The notes below the pieces were generated by a model. That model made no database searches and was not told where the DNA came from. It saw nothing but the letters and a program-made list of their open reading frames with translations. A stretch of DNA of 64,000 nucleotides from Myxocyprinus asiaticus (Eukaryota; Chordata; Actinopteri; Cypriniformes; Catostomidae), in NCBI RefSeq assembly GCF_019703515.2, contig NC_059373.1:19678281-19742280 (forward strand), written 5' to 3'. A program made the position numbers and the translations under genes. Below are positions 1-11,954 of this stretch, one piece after another. Within the stretch, counting starts at the first letter, position 1. Each line of letters starts with the position of its first letter.

Positions 1-35
1 GATGCGTCTCTGGCCTGGCGTGATCTGGGGGACCA

Positions 36-110
36 TAGCTGAGAGCGTTACCTCACCTCAGTGTCGCTGTTCCAGTTTTACTGATCCAGATGACCCATGT
101 CATCCAAGAT
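36..110 (-). pseudogene. degenerate partial copy of the dync1i1 exon at 3673-3813 (3' part)
   Basis: On the minus strand this stretch repeats the last ~45 bases of the exon at 3673-3813 plus its splice donor and the first intron bases. Readable residues are D-M-G-x-L-D then, after several changes, S-D-T-E, followed by the same GTGAGG donor and GTAACGCTCTC intron start. The codon that should be Leu-Trp territory is broken: an in-frame TAA follows the Leu-Asp-Gln stretch. Similarity fades beyond about position 110. It lies where the next coding exon might be expected, but it duplicates the preceding exon instead. I read it as a decayed tandem duplication of an exon edge, not a functional exon. 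Confidence 0.75.
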
Positions 111-289
111 TATAGAGCTACAAAATTAATGTGGATAGCATAGCCCAGATCAATTAGTCTTTGAAGAATTTGTTGAGAAATATTTAAGTTTGTCAGAGCA
201 GTGGCCTTGTTGTCAGTGCAAGTGCTCTAATGCTCATGGGACATCCTGATTCAAGTATATTTTATTTATATATTTTATATTTATATTTT

Positions 290-293
<4 letters not shown>

Positions 294-332
<39 letters not shown>

Positions 333-350
333 CTGTATATATATATATAT
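294..350. repeat. (TG)n/(TA)n microsatellite
   Basis: Alternating TG then TA dinucleotides directly abut the left end of the Tc1 element that follows. The preceding 121-293 is unremarkable AT-rich intron. Confidence 0.95.
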
Positions 351-1595
351 ACACTATATTGCCAAAAGTATTCGCTCACCCATCCAAATAATTGAATTCA
401 GGTGTTCCAATCACTTCCATGGCCACAGGTGTATAAAATGAAGCACCTAGGCATGCAGACTGCTTCTACAAACATTTGTGAAAGAATGGGCCGCTCTCAG
501 GAGCTCAGTGAATTCCAGCGTGGTACTGTGATAGGATGCCACCTGTGCATCCTATCCAGTCATGAAATTTCCTCGCTACTAAATATTCCACAGTCAACTG
601 TCAGTGGTATTATAACAAAGTGGAAGCGATTGGGAATGACAGCAACTCAGCCACGAAGTGGTAGGCCACGTAAAATGACAGAGCGGGGTCAGCGGATGCT
701 GAGGCGCATAGTGCGCAGAGGTCGCCAACTTTCTGCAGAGTCAATCGCTACAGACCTCCAAAGTTCATGTGGCCTTCAGATTAGCTCAAGAACAGTGCAC
801 AGAGAGCTTCATGGAATGGGTTTCATGGCCGAGCAGCTGCATCCAAGCCATACATCACCAAGTGCAATGCAAAGCGTCGGATGCAGTGGTGTAAAGCACG
901 CCGCCACTGGACTCTAGAGCAGTGGAGACGTGTTCTCTGGAGTGACGAATCACGCTTCTCCATCTGGCAATCTGATGGACGAGTCTGGGTTTGGCGGTTG
1001 CCAGGAGAACGGTACTTGTCTGACTGCATTGCGCTAACTGTGAAATTTGGTGGAGGGGGGATTATGGTGTGGGGTTGTTTTTCAGGAGCTGGGCTTGGCC
1101 CCTTAGTTCCAGTGAAAGGAAATCTGAATGCTTCAGCATACCAAGAGATTTTGGACAATTCCATGCTCCCAACTTTGTGGGAACAGTTTGGGGATGGCCC
1201 CTTCCTGTTCCAACATGACTGTGCACCAGTGCACAAAGCAAGGTCCATAAAGACATGGATGAGCGAGTTTGGTGTGGAAGAACTTGACTGGCCTGCACAG
1301 AGTCCTGACCTCAACCCGATAGAGTACCTTTGGGATGAATTCGAGCGAAGACTGCGAGCCAGGCCTTCTCGTCCAACATCAGTGTCTGACCTCACAAATG
1401 CGCTTCTGGAAGAATGGTCAGAAATTCCCATAAACACACTCCTAAACCTTGTGGAAAGCCTTCCCAGAAGAGTTGAAGCTGTTATAGCTGCAAAGGGTGG
1501 GCCAACGTCATATTAAACCCTATGGATTAAGAATGGGATGTCACTTAAGTTCATATGCGTCTAAAGGCAGATGAGCGAATACTTTTGGCAGTATA

Positions 1596-1600
<5 letters not shown>
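351..1600 (+). mobile_element. Tc1-like DNA transposon (copy A)
   Basis: The ends form terminal inverted repeats: ACACTATATTGCCAAAAGTA at the left matches, with one change, the reverse complement of the right end near 1600. Between them lies one transposase gene. The length of about 1.25 kb is usual for Tc1 elements. The TA target duplication cannot be distinguished because both flanks are TA repeats. The element is well preserved apart from one frameshift in its gene. Confidence 0.93.
486..1516 (+). pseudogene. Tc1 transposase, one frameshift
   Basis: This is a cut-and-paste transposase of the Tc1/mariner superfamily. The start is taken at the ATG of MGRSQELSEFQ because family proteins begin there; an upstream ATG in the same frame is also open. 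The N-terminal half has a helix-turn-helix (EISSLLNIPQSTVSGII), a GRPRK motif and a second DNA-binding helix bundle. The C-terminal half has the DD34E triad: Asp in WSDESRFS, Asp in [11 protein letters not shown], and Glu in [10 protein letters not shown] with exactly 34 residues between the last two. The frame changes near 820-830, where a single missing base after GGTTTC separates the two halves (readable as 486-~822 and ~823-1516). No other stop is seen, so the copy is close to intact but should not make full-length protein. Confidence 0.9.

Positions 1601-1656
<56 letters not shown>
1601..1656. repeat. (TA)n microsatellite
   Basis: About 28 TA units lie between the right end of Tc1 copy A and the truncated Tc1 copy B. 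Confidence 0.95.
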
Positions 1657-1657
<1 letters not shown>

Positions 1658-1659
1658 GT

Positions 1660-2694
1660 ATATTAGCAGCTGATCCTTTAAGACATGTAAGTTGTGAGGT
1701 GGGGTCTCCATGGATCGGAACTGTTGGTCCAGCACATCCCATAGATGCTCAATCGGATTAAGATCTGGGGAATTTGGAGGCCAAGTCCAACACCTTGAAC
1801 TCTTTGTCATGTTCCTCCAACCATTCCTGAACAATTTTTGCAGTGTGGCAGGGTGTATTATCCTGCTGAAATAGGCCACTGCCATCAGGGAATATCGCTG
1901 CCATGAAGGGGTGTACGTGGTTTGCAACAATCTGTCAAAGTTACATCCACATGAATGCCAGGACACAAGTTTTCCCAGCAGAACATTGCCCAGAGCATCA
2001 CACTGCCTCCATCGACCTGCTTTCTTCCCATAGTGCATCCTGCTGCCATCTCTTCCCCAGGTAAATGATGCACACGAACCCTGCCATCCACATAATCCAA
2101 AAGAAAATGTGATTCATCAGACCGGGCCACCATCTTCCATTGCTCCATGGTCCAGTTCTGATGCTCACATGCTCATTGTAGGCGCTTTCGGCGGTGGACA
2201 GGGGTCAGCATGGGCACTCTGACTGGTCTGCTGCTACGTGTATGTTCTGACACCTTTCTATCATGTCCAGCGTTACATTTTTCAGCAATTTAAGCTACAG
2301 TATCTCTTCTGTGGGATCGGATCAGATGGGCTAGCCTTCGCTCCCCACGCGCATCAGTGAGCCTTGGGCGCCCATGACCTTGTCGCCGGTTCACTGGTTG
2401 TCCTTCCTTGGACCACTTTTGGTAGGTACTAACCACTGCAAACTGGGAACACCCTAAAAGACCTGCTGTTTTGGAGATGCTCTGACCAAGTCATCTAACC
2501 ATCACAATTTGGCCCTTGTCAAATTCGCTCAGATCCTTACGCTTGCCCATTTTTCCTGCTTCCAACACATGAAATTCAAGAACTGACTATTCACTTGCTG
2601 TCTAATATATCCCACCCCTTGACAGGTGCCATTGTAATGATATAATAAATGTTATTCACTTCACCTGTCAGTGGTTTTAACGTTGTGGCTGATC
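1660..2694 (-). mobile_element. Tc1-like transposon (copy B), 3'-truncated
   Basis: The right edge carries a Tc1-type terminal sequence (ACTGATCAGCCACAACGTTA on the minus strand) next to a TA repeat. No matching inverted end is found at the left, where the sequence runs into the TA microsatellite, so the 3' terminus is lost. The internal sequence encodes a broken transposase. Confidence 0.85.
1690..2550 (-). pseudogene. Tc1 transposase, multiply broken
   Basis: The gene appears to start at the ATG complementing 2548-2550 (MGKRKDLSEFDKG). Recognisable pieces are the first catalytic Asp in ARSDESHF (with Arg where Trp is usual), HHLPGEEM, GGSVMLWAMF, the second Asp in a FQQDNTPCH reading in another frame, and [11 protein letters not shown] with the Glu. 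These pieces fall in different frames, so several indels have accumulated. It is older than copy A and non-functional. Confidence 0.85.
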
Positions 2695-3672
2695 AGTATA
2701 TATATATATATATATATGTATATACTGTATATACTATACTATACTGTATGTTGTCACATGTGCAATATCTCAGTAGCAATAAGATTTAGAGTCTAAACTC
2801 CAATTGTACAAATGTGTTTTGTCATGCAAAGGTTTTGTAAGTTGTATTCAAACACCTTGTATTCAAACAAGTGTATATATTCAAAACCCTGTTAAACTAG
2901 AATCATTTTGTGATTTCTATTTTGTAAAGTGGGTAGAATTATTTTCACTACTTTTTACTATCATGTTTTGTATGTTATATTTTTGTTCTAGCTCTTAGGT
3001 AAATATGATAACATTATAGAACGACAATGGCATATATTAAGACATTTAATAGAGTCAACTATATTACAGTTTGAAGGAAGATTTTTACCAAAAGTTTTAA
3101 TTGTTGTCATAGTACAAAGGTATTTTTCATGAAAGTCAGGTTGGGACAAGTTGTCACATGTGTTTAAAGTGTCATAAATTTATACAATTAATTTATTACA
3201 ATATTTGTTGGCCAAAACAATGTTTTCATATTTTGATATCACCTTTTAAATTTTTGTTGTTTCTTCACTCGCTTTGTGCTGTATAATTGTTTAACTTTTT
3301 AGGTTTAGCTGAAAAGCCTATAAAAGGGTATTTAATGCAGGCATTTTGGTATTTTGGTGGTCGTAAAGGTTAAACCACTACTGGTTTATTGGCAGGGTCC
3401 ATTGTGACAACTTACCCTAAGAAGTTTTTGAATTCATATTGAAATCTCTGACATTTGATTGCAGACTTGTGGAAGGTATCTAAGTAAATCTGAGAAAAGA
3501 GCTTGATATTGTTGAGATCTCTTCTGAAACTCTAGAGAAGACGCATTAAAGACTATTGTTTTGTTTTTTTCAGGTGACAAATCTGAAATCTAATTTGTGA
3601 TCCTTCGAAACAATAGGGAATTAAATACCCTGAGTCGGCAGATCTCAGACCAGACTGAGAGTGTTACCTCAC
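2695..3672. other. AT-rich intron sequence
   Basis: A short TA repeat (2695-2716) is followed by AT-rich DNA with no coding signal, no inverted ends and no repeat I recognise. It lies downstream (in transcript sense) of the 3673-3813 exon. Confidence 0.7.
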
Positions 3673-3813
3673 CTCAGTGTCATTGTTCAGGTTCCACAGA
3701 TCCAGACGACCCATGCCGTCCACGGATGCGAAGAGCGAGGGGTGCACAGGTGACCACATCACATCGTAGACATAGTCTGCATTGTCCTCAAAGGAGTAGA
3801 GCGGCTTGTTTTG
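3673..3813 (-). CDS. dync1i1: dynein 1 intermediate chain exon (WD40; likely exon 15)
   Basis: This exon encodes 47 residues, starting [11 protein letters not shown] and ending WNLNNDTE. The acceptor is CCTTCAG and the donor is GAG|GTGAGG; both phases are 0. It joins in frame to the exon at 26200-26344 across a 22.4-kb intron. The product is a WD40 blade of the cytoplasmic dynein 1 intermediate chain, whose propeller binds the dynein heavy chain in the motor tail. The [14 protein letters not shown] stretch is nearly invariant in this family, and PVHP rather than PTHP favours dync1i1. If the gene follows the 17-exon mammalian layout, this is the third-last coding exon, exon 15. In mammals that exon is reported to double as a limb enhancer of DLX5/DLX6; nothing here tests that in fish. 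Confidence 0.97.
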
Positions 3814-4384
3814 CTGAAGGGGACACGAAAAGAGAAAAAGGAGATTAAATATAAAGAGAGGAAGAGAATGAAAGGGCAAATGGGACAAGCAAGGAGTTGA
3901 TGGGGTTGTAAGGGGACAGGCAGAGGGCGAGAGAGCAGATGAGTGAGGGAGAGAAAGAATGAGAGAGTGGCATAGGGAGTAGACTGAGTGGCGCTGCTGC
4001 AGCCCTGAGGCCTGTCTGGGATTGGGCTAATTAAAACCTATGCACATTCAAGCAGTGTCATAAAAGAAAATAAAAAATAAAAAAACACAGATGAAAGTCT
4101 CTCCAAGGTGTACTGTAACCTAAGTGTAACAGCTGTCTGTGGCATAGAAGAGAAGAGAATAAAAGGAGACAGAGTGAGAGAGAGAGAGAGAGAGAGTTCC
4201 TAAGGACTGCTAGATGAATTCCAAACAGGTACAAGGGAGACAGCTGGGCGGGAGCAACACAGACCACAGCACGCTAATGAGCCACAAAGAGAGACAAAAG
4301 AATGTGCACAGAGCCACTCGACTACACACGCTGTGCATATTTACATAAGTGATCTCATAAAGTATTTGGACATTTAAGTCTCAC
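3814..4384. other. purine-rich intron tract
   Basis: The plus strand is strongly purine-rich (GA-rich from 3830 to 4200, with a (GA)n run at 4167-4196), so the transcript carries a long pyrimidine-rich tract just upstream of the 3673-3813 exon acceptor. No gene or mobile element is recognised. Confidence 0.7.
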
Positions 4385-4991
4385 TTAAAGGGATAGTTCA
4401 CCCAAAAAGAAAATTTCTCGTTTCATTTACTCACCCTCATGCCATCCCAGATGTTTAAGACTTTCTTTCTTCTGCAGAACACAAATGAAGATTTTTAGAA
4501 GAATATCTCATCTCTGTAGGTCCATACAATGCAAGTGAATGGTGACCAATATTTTTAAGCTCCAAAAGCACATATTTAAGTCCTTTTTTACTGTCAATCT
4601 CTACTTTCACTTTCACAGTCTTCTTCTTTTGTTATTGGCGATTCGCATTCTTTGTGCATATCACCATCTACTGTACAGGGAGGATAATTTTAGTAAAAAG
4701 GACATAAACTTTGATCTGTTTCTCACCCACACCTATCATATTGCTTCAGAAGACATAGATTTGACCACTGGAGTCGTATTAATTACCTTTATGTTGCCTT
4801 TATGTGCATTTTGTAGCTTCTAAATGTTGGTACCCATTCACTTGCATTGTATGGACCTACAGAGCTTAGATATTCTTCTAAATATCTTCATTTGTGTCTA
4901 GCAGAAGAAAGAAAGTCATACACACCTGGGATGGCATGAGGGTGAGTAATTAATGAGAGAATTGTAATTTTTGGGTGAACTATACATTTAA
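4385..4991. mobile_element. fold-back MITE (Angel-like family), copy 1
   Basis: The ends are long inverted repeats starting TTAAAGGGATAGTTCACCCA on the left and matching TGGGTGAACTATACATTTAA on the right. The arms stay complementary for about 200 bases (for example CACCCTCATGCCATCCCAG against CTGGGATGGCATGAGGGTG). There is no coding capacity. This sequence type is very common in cyprinid genomes. The family name is from memory; the structure is directly visible. Confidence 0.88.
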
Positions 4992-5046
4992 AAATGTATG
5001 AATTTCATTGCATTAGATAACAAAATTTCAGCACGGTAACTACATA

Positions 5047-6665
5047 CAGTGTATCCGGAAAGTATTCACAGCGCTTCACTTTTTCCACATTTTGTTATGT
5101 TACAGCCTTATTCCAAAATGGATTAAATTCATTATTTTCCTCAAAATTCTACAAACAATACCCCATAATGACAACGTGAAAGAAGTTTGTTTGAAATCTT
5201 TGCAAATTTATTAAAAATAAAAAACGAAAAAAAAAATCACATGTACATAAGTATTCACAGCCTTTGCTCAATACTTTGTTGAAGCACCTTTGGCACCAAT
5301 TACAACCTCAAGTCTTTTAGAGTATGATGCTACAAGCTTGGCACACCTATTTTTGGGCAGTTTCTCCCATTCTTCTTTGCAGGACCTCTCAAGCTCCATC
5401 AGGTTGGATGGGGAGCGTCGGTGCACAGCCATTTTCAGATCTCTCCAGAGATGTTCAATCGGGTTCAAGTCTGGGCTCTGGCTGGGCCACTCAAGGACAT
5501 TCACAGAGTTGTCCTGGAGCCACTCCTTTGTTATCTTGGCTGTGTGCTTAGGGTCGTTGTCCTGTTGGAAGATGAACCTTTGCCCCAGTCTGAGGTCCAG
5601 AGTGCTCTGGAGCAGGTTTTCATCAAGGATGTCTTTGTACATTGCTGCATTCATCTTTCCCTATATCCTGACTAGTCTCCCAGTTCCTGCCACTGAAAAA
5701 TATCCCCACAGCATGATGCTGCCACCGCCATGCTTCACCGTAGGGATGGTATTGGCCAGGTGATTAGCGGTGCCTGGTTTCCTCCAGGCATGATGCTTGA
5801 AATTCTGGCCGAAGAGTTCAATCTTTGTTTCTCATGGTCTGAGAGTCCTTCAGGTGCCTTTTGGCAAACCCCAGGCGGGCTGTCATGTGCCTTTTACTGA
5901 GGAGTGGCTTCCGTCTGGCCACTCTACCATACAGGCCTGATTGGTGGAGTGCTGCAGAGATGGTTGTTCTTCTGGAAGGTTCTCCTCTCTCCACAGAGAA
6001 ACGCTGGAGCTCTGTCAGAGTGACCATCGGGTTCTTGGTCACCTCCCTGACTAAGGCCCTTCTCCCCCGATCACTCAGTTTGGCTGGGCGGCCAGCTCTA
6101 GGAAGAGTCCTGGTGATTCCAAACTTCATCCATTTATGGATGATGGAGGCCACTGTGCTCATTGGGACCTTCAATGCTGCAGAAATTTTTCTGTACTCTT
6201 CCCCAGATCTGTGCCTCGGTACAATCCTGTCTCGGAGGTCTACAGACAATTCCTTGGACTTCATAGCTTGGTTTGTGCTCTGACATGCACTGTTAACTGT
6301 TGGACCTTATACAGACAGGTGTGTGCCTTTCCAAATCATGTCCAATCAACTGAATTTACCACAGGTGGACTCCAATCAAGTTGTAGAAACATCTCAAGGA
6401 TGATCAGTGGAAACAGGATGAACCTGAGCTCAATTTTGAGTGTCATGGCAAAGGCTGTGAATACTTATGTACATGTGATTTTTTTCATTTTTTATTTTTA
6501 ACAAATTTGCAAAGATTTCAAACAAACTTCTTTCACGTTGTCATTATGGGGTATTGTTTGTAGAATTTTGAGGAAAATAATGAATTTAATCCATTTTGGA
6601 ATAAGGCTGTAACATAACAAAATGTGGAAAAAGTGAAGCGCTGTAAATACTTTCCGGATGCACTG
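5047..6665 (-). mobile_element. Tc1-like transposon (copy C) with long inverted repeats
   Basis: TA target duplications lie at 5045-5046 and 6666-6667. The terminal repeats are about 200 bp long: CAGTGTATCCGGAAAGTATT on the left matches the complement of the right end, and both contain the inner stretch reading CATTTTGTTATGTTACAGCC. The long-inverted-repeat (IR/DR) layout is like that of other fish Tc1 families. The transposase inside is broken. Confidence 0.95.
5268..6264 (-). pseudogene. Tc1 transposase, broken in the middle
   Basis: The start is MKSKELSVDLRDRIV at 6264. The N-terminal part (5818-6264) has a helix-turn-helix (YRKISAALKVPMSTVASII) and a GRPAK motif. The C-terminal part (5268-5654) keeps the second Asp in [12 protein letters not shown] and the Glu in [10 protein letters not shown], spaced by 34 residues, and ends GAKGASTKY. 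Between them, at 5655-5817, the frame is interrupted by stops and shifts where the first catalytic Asp should lie. The copy is not functional. Confidence 0.9.
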
Positions 6666-6667
6666 TA

Positions 6668-9600
6668 GCTATGTTTCGTTATCGTTCCACTTCAGTTTTA
6701 CAACCAGAACGTGTCTCAATAATTTCTCTCTTCATTTTGAAGAGTATATCTATTATCTATCACATTAATAACCTTATTTGCTTGAAAAGTGAGCTTGCGC
6801 CTATCTTTCTTCAAAATGAAGGCCACTTTGTATGATATTTTGTTTGGTAATGCAATGACAAATTGTCCTTTTTGGAGCCACAGTACATGCAAACTAATAT
6901 TTCACCACCCAAATCCGTTTAGAGGTATAAAATGCAGCCCAAAGGCCATCCAGATGCAACGCTTGTTTACATGTCCACAGGTTATAATCCTTTGAATGCA
7001 CCGATGAATTGCGGATTGTTAAATTACTGTGCGTGTGATGACACATTTCTGTCCTATTCTCTCCCTAACTTGTGTGCAAATCCACCAGTATGAAATGAAT
7101 GGTGGTTGATTTTACATATTCAGTACTGTTCTGTATTGCTATGGTAATGTAGTTGTTTTGTTTTGTTATGTTATGATCAAACCAGTACAGGCCCAATTAG
7201 AACATGAACTGTGCTCATCAGTAGATCTGATCCACAGGATCCACAGCCACAAATCCAAATCCTGAAGGCGCCAGTGCTGATTCTGGCCTCCCAGAGGACT
7301 ACAGATCAGTTTGCACACTATTTTTTTCTGTCTAACAGAGCGTGATGTGCATACTCCTCAGCCCGCAGAGCAGCGCACCTCTTATTCATTCCATGACCTC
7401 TTTGACAGAACATAGATCTAGAGGGATTTGGTATTTGTTTGTATTTAGTATCCTGTAGCACAAGTATTTCTTTACACACCTCGGCATTTCTTCAACTACA
7501 GGCACTTTTATGTCCCAGGGGTTGATTTTTATTAAAACTAACTCCTTCTTTTGGTTTTATGAAGGTCAGATTAAAACTGTCTTGGAAACGTTTTGCCGTT
7601 TCTAAATCATTTATTTTTTATGTATAGATTTTATTGTTTTTATTGTTACCTGTGTCCCAGATCCAGACTTTCAATTTTAAAGCATGAAAATCCATAATAT
7701 ATTTTTTTTTTTGACATTTAAAAAAAAATCTAGGATCATCTAAACAAAGTACAAAATAACATTTATTTCAATATTTAGTGTGTGAAAATAATTTATACCA
7801 ATTTTTACACAAATTTCCACCTGCCCCTCATTTGTGGTGGCAACAACCAACCATTCTGCCACTAATAGAAGTTTTAACAGACGTTAGTGTGCTTTGTTAT
7901 CAAGGAAAAAAAGTGTTAGTGAAAAGCCTGCTTGATACGAATTTTAGTGTTCTTCACTTCCGATCAAGCTATAATTTTTGCAAATTGTGCAAAAAGTGTG
8001 GAAAACAATTTAATTACCTTGCTACCTATGAAATTAGCCTTAGCTAGACAAAGGAGTCTGTCATTTTATTCTAATGTTTTAAGTGATAAATCCATCGCAG
8101 CATGCCATGAAAAACAATACATAATTTGAGATGAGATGGAAATTACATTGTGGCGAAAATGAAAAATTAAGAAAAAATTACAGAATCTTCTCTGATGCAT
8201 GTATACACTGTTAGTACACAAATTAAATAAACTAGTAAGAGTGTGAAAAGTGTGTTTTAAGAGATTTTATTTTCTAAAAGTCCACATGACCACAAGTGGT
8301 GTTATTAACAGTCTCTGTGACGCTTAGACCGGCCATCACATCACAGATCTGGACAGAGGATACTAAATCATTAAGGGCATTTAAGGACGCAAATTAGGGC
8401 AAAAGGAGGGTTTTCCAAGCAGGGAGAGGGGTTTGACGGGAAGCATACTCAGGTTTTTCCTTCCGTGTTTTATAAGGCGCCAATAAAGGACACAAATTTA
8501 CTGTCTGTCGGCACCGACTTGCATGTAGTCACAGAGCATACAGATTAATGGAGACAACTTTATACTTATTAAAATAAGATTATCAATTTCTATTGCCCAT
8601 AATGACAAATACTTTCATGTATTTTTATTTTATTTTAACCTGCCAATGTCTAAAAATAGTGTGCCAGGTGTAATCTGAAGCTCAGACTATTGCATATGGC
8701 CGATAATGTGCAAAGGCTCCCACGGTGCTTAGCTTCAAGCTAAGGTGTGCCCAGAACCACACGCGGGAAAAAGAGACAGGTCTGCATTCCTGCGGCTCTC
8801 CTCAAAGGGGAAGGAATTCCCCCGTCCCCAAAAAATAACAAAGGCACATCCATAACATCCCAGGAATGTTTTAATATCTGTCAGAATGCACGAAGCAGAA
8901 GATTTGTGAGGAAAATACGTGGAGCCCAACTTACAGTGACAGGACGGTATGTTGTGGTTTCAGGAAGCTCAGCGCTTTATGTATGGTTGTGCACAGATTA
9001 TGCTGTGTGTTAGAACATGATATGTATACAGCAGACTGGGGTTTTCATTCATAGAGCTCAGCTGGATTATCCATCGCAGGGCCTGAGGCAGTAGATGTGC
9101 CACTTCCGTGGTAATTGACCCGTGTCCACCCTCTTCTTCAGTTGTTTACTTTCCTCATCTCTGCCTGATGACTCCTTGTTAACTTCTTTAAAACTCCTTC
9201 TAATGTTTTCCTTTTTTCCAGAGTCTTTTCATTGATATGTGGGCCATTCTTGCCATGCAGTAAATGCTCATGTTGTCATCATATACAGTATGTCTTAATA
9301 TATTAGTAATAATAATAATTATTATTATTATTATTTGTATTCATATAGCACCTTTCCAAAGCTTTGCAATGAAAGGAGAGACAAAATCAACTATCAGAGG
9401 AGTAGTACAGAGAAAAGGTGAGTTTTGAATGTAGAGATAGAGGTGATGTCATGGAGGGACTGTGGATTGTGGACTGTGGGTAAATTGAATAAAATATTAA
9501 ACTCACAAACATGTTAGTTTACTTTCATCACAATTAATTAAACATATAGGTAAGTTTTAAATAACTTCACTCATTTGGTTTGAGCAGATGGGTGATTTTA

Positions 9601-11950
9601 CTCCAAAATCAAATGAAACAAATAAGAAATTGCATTTTTCATGTGAAGCCTATTTTCAAATTAAGCCTATTTTTAGGGCCATTAAGGTTTTTTACATTGT
9701 GACATTATTTTCATGACAGTTACTCACATTTTACCTCTCATTACTGCAACATAAAACATTTTATATTATAGAAATTGTAAAGTATTTACACATAATAGCA
9801 ATACTCCCTTGTTACTGCCATTCATTTTTTTGTTTTCTCCAGATTTTATTTCAAACATTTGTTCAGCAGCTTATTTTTTTACTGTAATACAGTTAAAATT
9901 GTTATGGTAATGAGAATCATCACTGAAAACAATGGGAATAGTAAAAGTAAAATGTCTGGACACATTACGTTAATTCAAATTGGGGGGTAAAATGTGCTCA
10001 AGTATCCTAAAATAATGTCACACTGCAAAAAATCTTAATGGTCCTAAATGTAGGTTTTATTTTCATTATGCAAAATAGAATTTCATTTTTATTTTATTTT
10101 TTTATTGACATTTTCTTGACAGGTTTCATAATCACCCAGATGTTGCTATTGTTTTCATGCTCTAAAATTAAAAACAGGCAATTTATTAAGAAATACTCCA
10201 AGCATGTTTTCTTATTATAATAATTGATAATATTTGTAACTTTTTTCTTTGTCCTAAATTTTACTTTTCATTCTGTGAAATTCCCATCAAAAGCCAGTTG
10301 GTGTCATCCTCCAGGAAGTGACATCATCTTTGGAGGGAAAACAACAACACAAACATCAGTAAGTATTAGCAATGAATTTTATGAATTCAGTGGTGTTTTG
10401 TAGTTTTAGTTGGTTTGTTTAATTCTAAAACTCTCCATTCTGTTAGAATGACAATAATCGGTATTATAAAAATGTAAAGGTTAGTTACAAAGTAGACCTC
10501 ATGCAAGTAAACTCTCAATCCCTCACTGACCAATGCCTAAATTTAGCACTTTATTTCCATCTTGCTAGTTTCCATCCAATTAATTTTCTTGCCATTGAGT
10601 AAATATTCATGTTACAATTAAAACAGTTTGCGTGCCTGATATTGACCAGATCATACAGGTATTTCTTAAAGTATGGTATACCCTTTCACAGAAATGCTTG
10701 CTTAAATTACAACACATACATATTGATTTACTAAAAGTTACAGAGATGTTAACAGAAATGGCCCATATCTTCTCCAAACTCTTCCACATTTCCCTCTTTT
10801 TTTATCATGCCTCTCTCCTCTAACATTCTTTCTATGTCCATCTTTTATTCATACTTGGCCTTCATGCTTACCTCACTGTGGTTAATGTGATCTGAGCCAG
10901 TATTTCCAAACACAGATTACAGTATCTGTGAGCACAACCATATCCATACGTTTCCAGTCCTAGCTCTCTCTTGCTCAATCTCTTTGGCCCTTGTGGTTTG
11001 AACCCCAATCAAGAGACTCAATCATTCATTTCTGAACTTGCAGATTAAGCTTTAAGGCAGAGAGCCACCACTGTCCAGTGGTCTCAGTGCTTTGGACCCA
11101 CAATGGCTCCACCATCAGTCAAACAGACAGACCATCTACATACAAGACAGATATACTGGTCTGTACACGAGACGGCCAAGATACCAGCATCATATCCTGA
11201 TTAACAAAGCAAGGCTTATAGCTTAAATGTTGGAAACTGTGAGTACATTTTGAATTAGTCTAGTCTGCAAATTGCATATTAGGGTTTTAGAGTACCACGC
11301 TCAGTGTGCCAAAGCATTAACTGCAAACACGTCTGTTGTCACTCTTCACTCCACAACTGACATTTCAATATTAATTCAGGAATTATGGGTGCATTTTTGA
11401 TAGATTAATTATTATTTGGTACTTTCTGAGCAATGTGCCATCAAACTTCAGACTCTTGGATGAATTCAGTAAATGTGCATAAGCATGAATGAGATTAAAA
11501 ATAGCTACAGCACAGGGGAGGATTTTCTGTGCATAAAGAGATTTCAGTCTGTTCACCTCAAAAAAAGCCATTAGATACCTCTAAAGACTTGGAATATAGC
11601 TATTGTATGGCTTCAGAAAACTTTGAAGCATAGCACATGCTTTTATGGTTCTTTTTTGTCCTTTTTGGAGCTTTGCAGTGTGAAACACTGTCCCATTCTC
11701 ACTCAACCTAGTCTCATAGAATGAAGGTTACTATAACTTCATTTTTGCAAACTGACTTTTATGTGCTGTGTTCTAGCACTACAACGACTACAAAGGCTGG
11801 CTTTGACATTATAAACACGTATTTTTCACACTATTGCTCAAACACTGCTATGTTATGATATCTATATACGGTTACAATAACGCATCATTTGAAAAACAAT
11901 ACATTACATTTAACGTATTGAGACCCACCTACATTTACACACTCTTTCCA
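6668..11950. other. long intron stretch without recognised genes
   Basis: This is AT-rich intron of the host gene with short chance open frames only. It holds an AAT/ATT microsatellite at 9305-9335. The segments 8310-8470 and 8700-8960 are less AT-rich than their surroundings and might be conserved non-coding DNA, but sequence alone cannot show this. No transposon ends or splice-flanked coding stretches were found. Confidence 0.65.
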
Positions 11951-11954
11951 ACAT

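Noticed and set aside
8735..9013. Overlapping open frames of 60-90 codons on both strands as a small gene.
   Set aside because: Neither shows a recognised motif, splice context or codon bias. The less AT-rich composition explains them.
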